From Pelagibacterales bacterium SAG-MED20 (lineage in GTDB: Bacteria > Pseudomonadota > Alphaproteobacteria > Pelagibacterales > Pelagibacteraceae): a stretch of DNA of 64,000 nucleotides. Below the pieces are notes generated by a model. That model was not told where the DNA came from. It worked only from the letters and a program-made list of their open reading frames with translations, and made no database searches. This document shows positions 58,601-64,000 of the stretch, in pieces. How positions within the stretch are numbered: the first letter of the stretch is position 1; each line of letters starts with the position of its first letter. The stretch covers positions 90,001-154,000 of the forward strand of contig JACWDR010000001.1 in assembly GCA_014653975.1 (NCBI GenBank), given 5' to 3'. Both the position numbers and the translations under genes were made by a program.

Positions 58601-59525
58601 TATTCAAGTTTGACCCTTTTTGAATCTTAGATCCAAGCATAAATTCACTAATGTTTTGTGGTCTTTTTCCTTGTCTTTGAATTTCTAAAACTTTTATTGA
58701 TTTATTATTTCCACAACCAATCTTTAAATAATCATCCAATACCTCTCCAATTTTACCACTACCAGGTGCTAAAGCTGCTTTTAAAATTTTATATCTTTCA
58801 CCATTATAAGTAAAAAAAGCACCAGGACTTGGATATAATCCATTTATTTTACCAATAATATTTTCTGCAGTTTCGCTCCATTCTATCTGACCTTCCATTT
58901 TTTCAATTTTTGCTGCATAGCTTGCTTCATCATGATTCTGTTCTTTAAACTCTATTTCATCATCTAAAATTCCATCAATATTGTCTAATATTTTTTCTGC
59001 AGCTAATGTAGATAGTTTTTCAGATACTGTTTCTGCATTATCATCAGGCATAACCTCTATTTTATAAGAATTACAAACTGGTCCTGTATCCAAATTTTCT
59101 CCTAATCTCATGATGCTAATTCCTGTTTCTTTTTCTAAATTCATGATTGATCTTTGAATGGGTGCAGCGCCCCTCCATTTTGGAAGTAGAGAAGCGTGAA
59201 TATTAATAAACCCTTTTTTAACTAAATGTAAATATTCCTTTGGAATAATTTTTCCATAAGCAACAACAATTGCAATATCTGCATTTAACTCTTTTAAATA
59301 GTTATACTCCTCCTTATTTTTGTTTAATGAAACGGGTGTTCTGTGTTCTATTTTAAGGGTTTCTGAAATTCCTTGAATAGGTGATTTATTAATTTTTTGT
59401 CCTCTTTGTGATTTTTGTGGAGGTTGTGTATAAACTACAGATATTGGATATCCATTTTGATATAATGATTTTAATATTGGCACAGCAAAAAATGGTGTGC
59501 CCATAAAAACAATTTTTTTTAACAT
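58593..59525 (-). CDS. fmt: Methionyl-tRNA formyltransferase
   Basis: ORF; IVFMGTPFFAVPIL, INIHASLLPKWRGAAPIQRSI, LYPSPGAFF. Confidence 0.96.
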   Translation of the reverse strand: MLKKIVFMGTPFFAVPILKSLYQNGYPISVVYTQPPQKSQRGQKINKSPIQGISETLKIEHRTPVSLNKNKEEYNYLKELNADIAIVVAYGKIIPKEYLHLVKKGFINIHASLLPKWRGAAPIQRSIMNLEKETGISIMRLGENLDTGPVCNSYKIEVMPDDNAETVSEKLSTLAAEKILDNIDGILDDEIEFKEQNHDEASYAAKIEKMEGQIEWSETAENIIGKINGLYPSPGAFFTYNGERYKILKAALAPGSGKIGEVLDDYLKIGCGNNKSIKVLEIQRQGKRPQNISEFMLGSKIQKGSNLNNV

Positions 59526-59528
59526 TTA

Positions 59529-60047
59529 TTAAACAACAATTCTACTAGACTTATTTTTAGAAAGTTTTTTTAGAATCATAGATTTCTTTAATTTAGACAA
59601 GTAGTCAATAAACAAAATTCCTTCAAGATGATCCATTTCATGCTGGATACAAGTTGCTAATAATCCATCAGCTTTTAATGATTGTTTTTTTCCATTGTAA
59701 TCTAAATATTCAACTTCACATTTATTCGGTCTTTCTATTTCAGCAAACTGATTTGGAACTGACAAACATCCTTCTTCATATGTTGCTTTTTCAGAGTTTT
59801 TATTTTTTATGATGGGATTTACAAAATACATCGGTTCTTTTTTATTTTCATCTTTACTAATATCCATAACTATAATTCTTTTTGGAACCCCAACTTGAAT
59901 TGCTGCAAGGCCAATCCCAGGAGCTGCATACATAGTATCAAGCATATCGTCCATTAGTTTCCGTTCCTCATCACTAACCTTTTCAACTGGGCTTGATACT
60001 TGCCTCAACAGTTTATTTGGTTCTGTTAAAATTTTTTTGACTGCCAT
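59529..60047 (-). CDS. def: Peptide deformylase
   Basis: ORF; GIGLAAIQVGVPKRI, YEEGCLSVPNQ, CIQHEMDHLEGILFIDYLS. Confidence 0.97.
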   Translation of the reverse strand: MAVKKILTEPNKLLRQVSSPVEKVSDEERKLMDDMLDTMYAAPGIGLAAIQVGVPKRIIVMDISKDENKKEPMYFVNPIIKNKNSEKATYEEGCLSVPNQFAEIERPNKCEVEYLDYNGKKQSLKADGLLATCIQHEMDHLEGILFIDYLSKLKKSMILKKLSKNKSSRIVV

Positions 60048-60072
60048 AATAAATTTTATTTTATTATAAATT

Positions 60073-61833
60073 TTAAACTTTTAAAGGAAGAACTTTAAGA
60101 AGAATCTTGTTTCTTATTGGATCAATATCGAGTTGGTTAAGTGTACTAATAATAAAATACATTGTATCTTCATCAATATCTTTAAGATTATCTTGTCCTA
60201 TTACCTCAACAATTCTTAACATTGCTCCAGCCATATCTCCGTTATTAATGAAAACCTGAATATCGGAAGGCATCTCAGATTCGTTTATTTCATAGAGACT
60301 TTTATATTTTTCAGAAACTTTAACTCCATCAGATTTAAGTGTTTCAACTAAAATAACATCTTTTTTTGAAAAAAAATATTTCTTATCTTTTTTTACTTTT
60401 TTTAATAAATCATTTAAATCTTTAGAAATATTTTTTATAGAATTATTTTCTTTAAAATAATTAATTAATTTGGATTGATGTAAAATTTTATTATTTATTT
60501 TAATATTAGTCGATTCAACTTTTTCATCTTCATTATATTTTTCATAAAATGTTGTATAATTTGATGGAACTTCCTCAGGGTCAATTTCACCTAAAAATTT
60601 TTTTAATTCTTGATTAAAAGCATTTTCTATCCCATCATTTTTAAATGAATTTTTTAAAGCATTCATTAGCTGAAGTTTGAATTCAATTTCTGTTGTGATT
60701 AAAATACCTTGATAAATTAAAGCTCTTGTTTCGATAACTGGTAACACTTTTGAAGAGTCTTTAATATTAAGCAATTGGTTAATATTAAATTGAAATCTTT
60801 TATAAAGTTCAAAAAGTTCTTTTTCGCTATAATTTTTTTCATGGGTTGCTTTTTCTATAGTGGCAATTTTATCTATATCTGTAAGTTCAATATCTTGAAT
60901 CTTATCTAGCAAATTTGATGTTGATAGATATTTCCAAATTTGCTTCGAAGTAGAATTTTTTGGTAAAAATTTGAACTCTGGATTTGTTCTGTGTGACAGA
61001 TGAAAGTCTAAAATTGTTTTTTCAGATATAGTTGTTTCTGGACCATCTATATAACCCATTAAGAAATTAATTTTATTTTCATAAAAAACATCTTTAAAGC
61101 CTAATTCTTTTTTTAAATCTAGTAGCAACTGTGCGTCTTCTCTTTTATTATTATTGATTAAACAATAAATTTTAAACTTAGACAAATAATCATCCTCAAT
61201 ATTTTCATCTATTTTAGAAAGTATTTCACATGACTTTTCGACTTCTGACCTAGAAAGATAATAATTAACTAGATATTCTAAAAGTTTTGGGCTTTCATTA
61301 ACTACTTGATTGTTTAATACGTATTTTTCTATCAGTTGAAGTTTTGCATTTTTAATAAGCCAGTTAGATTTTATCTCTAAGAATTGTTCTTTTGAAATAT
61401 TTATTTCTGGATAATAAGCATTTGTTAAAAGTACAATCTCTAAAATTGCTGAAGCATCTTCAGACAAATCCATTTTATTTATTCTTTTAAAAATATTTAA
61501 AATTTGATCACCATTAGACTTAGACCACATATTAATATTCAGACCATTTTGAGCAGGGTCATAAAGACCTTTAATTTCAATTTCTTTTGATATTAGTGTC
61601 TGATCTTGCTCTATATCTAATTGATCAGTTTTTTGAGATTGCATTTCATAAATGATGTTTTGTTGAGTGCCTTTTTTTTCTAGGCCCTCATCTGTTTCAT
61701 TGTTCTCTATAATATTTTTTTCTTCAATATTCCAAATATCAGCTGGTTCTTGAGAGTGAGTAGAAGATCCAAAAAATAAAAGTATTAGTAATATTGATAA
61801 ATAATTTTTATTTAACAATTTTAAGCTTTTCAT
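60073..61833 (-). CDS. Hypothetical exported, helical-repeat-like protein
   Basis: ORF of 586 aa with N-terminal signal-like segment LNKNYLSILLILLFFGSSTHSQ and predicted mostly helical body; no family recognised with certainty. Confidence 0.6.
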   Translation of the reverse strand: MKSLKLLNKNYLSILLILLFFGSSTHSQEPADIWNIEEKNIIENNETDEGLEKKGTQQNIIYEMQSQKTDQLDIEQDQTLISKEIEIKGLYDPAQNGLNINMWSKSNGDQILNIFKRINKMDLSEDASAILEIVLLTNAYYPEINISKEQFLEIKSNWLIKNAKLQLIEKYVLNNQVVNESPKLLEYLVNYYLSRSEVEKSCEILSKIDENIEDDYLSKFKIYCLINNNKREDAQLLLDLKKELGFKDVFYENKINFLMGYIDGPETTISEKTILDFHLSHRTNPEFKFLPKNSTSKQIWKYLSTSNLLDKIQDIELTDIDKIATIEKATHEKNYSEKELFELYKRFQFNINQLLNIKDSSKVLPVIETRALIYQGILITTEIEFKLQLMNALKNSFKNDGIENAFNQELKKFLGEIDPEEVPSNYTTFYEKYNEDEKVESTNIKINNKILHQSKLINYFKENNSIKNISKDLNDLLKKVKKDKKYFFSKKDVILVETLKSDGVKVSEKYKSLYEINESEMPSDIQVFINNGDMAGAMLRIVEVIGQDNLKDIDEDTMYFIISTLNQLDIDPIRNKILLKVLPLKV

Positions 61834-61993
61834 TTGGAATAATTTTTTTTATTTCTTTATTTGGACTTGGAAAATCGATTCTACTTAACAATACGACTAC
61901 ACCAACAATGATAGCTAAAACTGCTACCACTTTAATTAAAATACTTAAATTTTTTCCCCGGTTACCGATGCTTGTATTTTTGGATAATTGCAT
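61808..61993 (-). CDS. Small single-TM hypothetical protein (61 aa)
   Basis: ORF overlapping the start of the 586-aa ORF by 26 nt; ILIKVVAVLAIIVGVVVLL TM segment. Confidence 0.5.
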   Translation of the reverse strand: MQLSKNTSIGNRGKNLSILIKVVAVLAIIVGVVVLLSRIDFPSPNKEIKKIIPNEKLKIVK

Positions 61994-62051
61994 ATAATCT
62001 CTATTAATTTCAAATTAAGACATATTTGTGTTTTTTCAATAAAGAAAATTT

Positions 62052-62564
62052 ATGAATTTAAAAAAAAACCTCGTTTTTTTAGGCATGATGGGGTCTGGAA
62101 AATCCTCTATAGGCAAATTAGTTTCGAAAAAACTAAATATTAAATTTATTGATATAGATAATATAATTGAAGACATGATGAATATGAGTATTTCAAATAT
62201 ATTTAAAGAAAAAGGAGAAGATTATTTTAGAAACCTAGAAGAGAAAGTTACACTTAAAAATTTAAAAATGAATGATACTGTTATTGCTTTAGGTGGTGGC
62301 AGTTTTATTAATGAAAAAATTAGAAAAGAAATTTTAACTAATCACTTATCTTTTTGGCTTTTTTGGGATGATACCATCCTAATTAAAAGAATTAAAGGTA
62401 GTAAGAAAAGGCCATTGGCTGTTAAATCAAAAGATCATGAAATAAAACAGTTAATTAAAAAACGTTCAAAAATATACCAAAAAGCAAGATTTAAAATAAA
62501 CTGTAATAAACTTACAAAAACTGAAATAGTAAAAAATATTATCAATATTTATGAAAGCAATTAA
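62052..62564 (+). CDS. aroK: Shikimate kinase
   Basis: ORF; VFLGMMGSGKSSIGKLV, FIDIDNIIEDM, ALGGGSFI; overlaps aroB start. Confidence 0.95.
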   Translation: MNLKKNLVFLGMMGSGKSSIGKLVSKKLNIKFIDIDNIIEDMMNMSISNIFKEKGEDYFRNLEEKVTLKNLKMNDTVIALGGGSFINEKIRKEILTNHLSFWLFWDDTILIKRIKGSKKRPLAVKSKDHEIKQLIKKRSKIYQKARFKINCNKLTKTEIVKNIINIYESN

Positions 62565-63657
62565 ATTACAAGTTACAACCGCAACTCAAGACTATCCAAT
62601 TATTATTGGAAAAAATATTTTTAATAAACTAAATAGACTTTTAAGAGAAAACTCTATTAGTTTTAATCAATGTTTAGTCGTTCTAGATACTAATATTCCT
62701 AAAAAAATAACAAATGAAATTTTGAATTTTCTACCTAAAAAAAAAATAATTAAACATTATTTTAATGCTAGTGAAATAAATAAAAAACAAAAAAGTGTTG
62801 ATAGAATTCTGTCAATACTTTTAAGTAAAAATTTTAATAGGAATGATTGTTTGATTTCTATCGGAGGGGGCATAACTGGAGACGTATCTGGCTTTGCTGC
62901 TAGTATTTTTAAGAGAGGTATAAAGTGGGTTAATATTCCCTCTACTCTTCTAGCTCAAGTGGACTCATCAATTGGAGGAAAAACTGGAGTAAATAATATG
63001 TATGGTAAAAATCTCATTGGAACATTTTATCAACCAAACTTAGTCTTATCAGATATTAATTTTTTAAAATCACTCCCTAAACGAGAAATCATATGTGGAT
63101 ATGGAGAAATTTTAAAACATTCTTTAATTTCAGATAAAAGATTTTTTTTATTTTTAGATAAAGTTGGATCTAAGATTTTAGAATTGAAAAGCCCCTTTAT
63201 AGAAAAAGCGATTTATAAAAGCTGCATGATTAAAAAAAAAGTTGTTGAGTCTGATGAAAAAGAAACTAGCTTAAGAAAGATTTTAAACTTCGGTCACACA
63301 TTTGCTCATGCATACGAAGCTACACTTGGATATTCAAAAAGACTAAATCATGGTGAAGCTGTTATATTAGGTTTAAAAACAGCGACAAAATTTAGCCAAT
63401 TAAATAAAATTTTAAGCATTAAAGAGTATAAATTAATTGAAAATCATTTAATTAAGTTAAAACTTCCTAGAAATATAAATAAGTTTTTCAAAAAGAATGA
63501 TTTAAAAAAAATTTTATTATTTATGAAAAAGGATAAGAAAAATAATACAAAAAAAATAAACTTGGTATTGCTTAAAAGAATTGGATATCCGATATACAAA
63601 TTACAATTTAACGAAAAAATAATTAATTCTTTTTTAAAAAAAGAATTAGACAAGTAA
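62551..63657 (+). CDS. aroB: 3-dehydroquinate synthase
   Basis: ORF; SIGGGITGDVSGFAASIFKRGIKWVNIPSTLLAQVDSSIGGKTGVN, NFGHTFAHAYE, LNHGEAVILG. Confidence 0.97.
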   Translation: MKAIKLQVTTATQDYPIIIGKNIFNKLNRLLRENSISFNQCLVVLDTNIPKKITNEILNFLPKKKIIKHYFNASEINKKQKSVDRILSILLSKNFNRNDCLISIGGGITGDVSGFAASIFKRGIKWVNIPSTLLAQVDSSIGGKTGVNNMYGKNLIGTFYQPNLVLSDINFLKSLPKREIICGYGEILKHSLISDKRFFLFLDKVGSKILELKSPFIEKAIYKSCMIKKKVVESDEKETSLRKILNFGHTFAHAYEATLGYSKRLNHGEAVILGLKTATKFSQLNKILSIKEYKLIENHLIKLKLPRNINKFFKKNDLKKILLFMKKDKKNNTKKINLVLLKRIGYPIYKLQFNEKIINSFLKKELDK

Positions 63658-63906
63658 TATTTGAATCGAGTGAATGTACTCTTTTAATTCAACATCTAAA
63701 ATATCATAAACTTTTTTTGTTGATTGTATTCTGTTTAATTTAGATAATTCTAGAGATTTAATCGTTAATTTTAAATGAAATTTACCTTCTTGATGGCCTT
63801 TATGACTTTTATGCAAAAAACTCTTGTCTTCAATTATTATATCCTGGATAATAATTTTTGCATTAAGCTTATTTTTAACAATTGCAATTAATTCATTTAT
63901 ATTCAT
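63646..63906 (-). CDS. BolA-family protein
   Basis: ORF (likely start MNINELIAIV at 63906); HKSHKGHQEGKFHLKLTI, short BolA-like fold; next to aroB. Confidence 0.8.
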   Translation of the reverse strand: MNINELIAIVKNKLNAKIIIQDIIIEDKSFLHKSHKGHQEGKFHLKLTIKSLELSKLNRIQSTKKVYDILDVELKEYIHSIQILLV

Positions 63907-63931
63907 AAATATTGTTTTATTATTATATAAC

Positions 63932-64000
63932 ATGAAAAATATTTGTGATTGGAATAATTGTTTTGAAATTGGTGAATATAGAGCACCAGTTGAAAAAGAT
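63932..64000 (+). CDS. DnaJ-domain protein N-terminus (truncated by window edge)
   Basis: MKNICDWNNCFEIGEYRAPVEKD..., resembling the CDWxGCxxxGEYRAPK N-terminus of alphaproteobacterial J-domain proteins near bolA. Confidence 0.6.
   Translation, partial: MKNICDWNNCFEIGEYRAPVEKD

Noticed and set aside
1-64000. CRISPR arrays, transposons, prophage, integrons, defence islands
   Set aside because: No regularly spaced repeats, transposase, integrase or phage structural genes seen; the MGME1-like nuclease alone is not evidence of a prophage.

Overview
AT-rich, gene-dense, streamlined chromosomal window that looks like SAR11/Pelagibacterales (inference from gene order, composition and a tandem glycine riboswitch in front of malate synthase G). 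It opens with the 5' part of a minus-strand 16S rRNA gene. It then carries almost only core genes: prmC/prfA/ispG/lysC, ubiG, argJ, secA, accA, glcB, recR/ybaB/dnaX, pheA/kdsB, argF/argD, kdsD/lptC/lptB, aroA/cmk/rpsA/ihfB/pyrF/trpFBA/accD/folC, an ExoI plus MGME1-like nuclease pair, rmuC, hisGZS, hisD/infA, murA/dcd, rpmH/rnpA/yidDC, argB, dapD/dapE, an HDAC-like plus SET-domain pair, truA/fmt/def, and aroK/aroB/bolA. RNA genes: 16S rRNA, SRP RNA, tRNA-His(GUG), tRNA-Phe(GAA), tRNA-Thr(GGU). I see no CRISPR array, transposon or prophage. Points most worth a second look: a cytidylate kinase whose P-loop lysine is Ala with a new Lys in the DTG(A->K)xYR motif; a strongly diverged TrpB with Asp in place of the catalytic Glu; argB split by a frameshift at an A8 run; tRNA-His ending 5 nt before the hisS ATG and lacking an encoded G-1; SRP RNA abutting dnaX; an HDAC-like/SET-domain gene pair; a C-terminal membrane segment on AccA; and several unlisted small ORFs. 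All calls come from reading the sequence and ORF translations; no searches were run.
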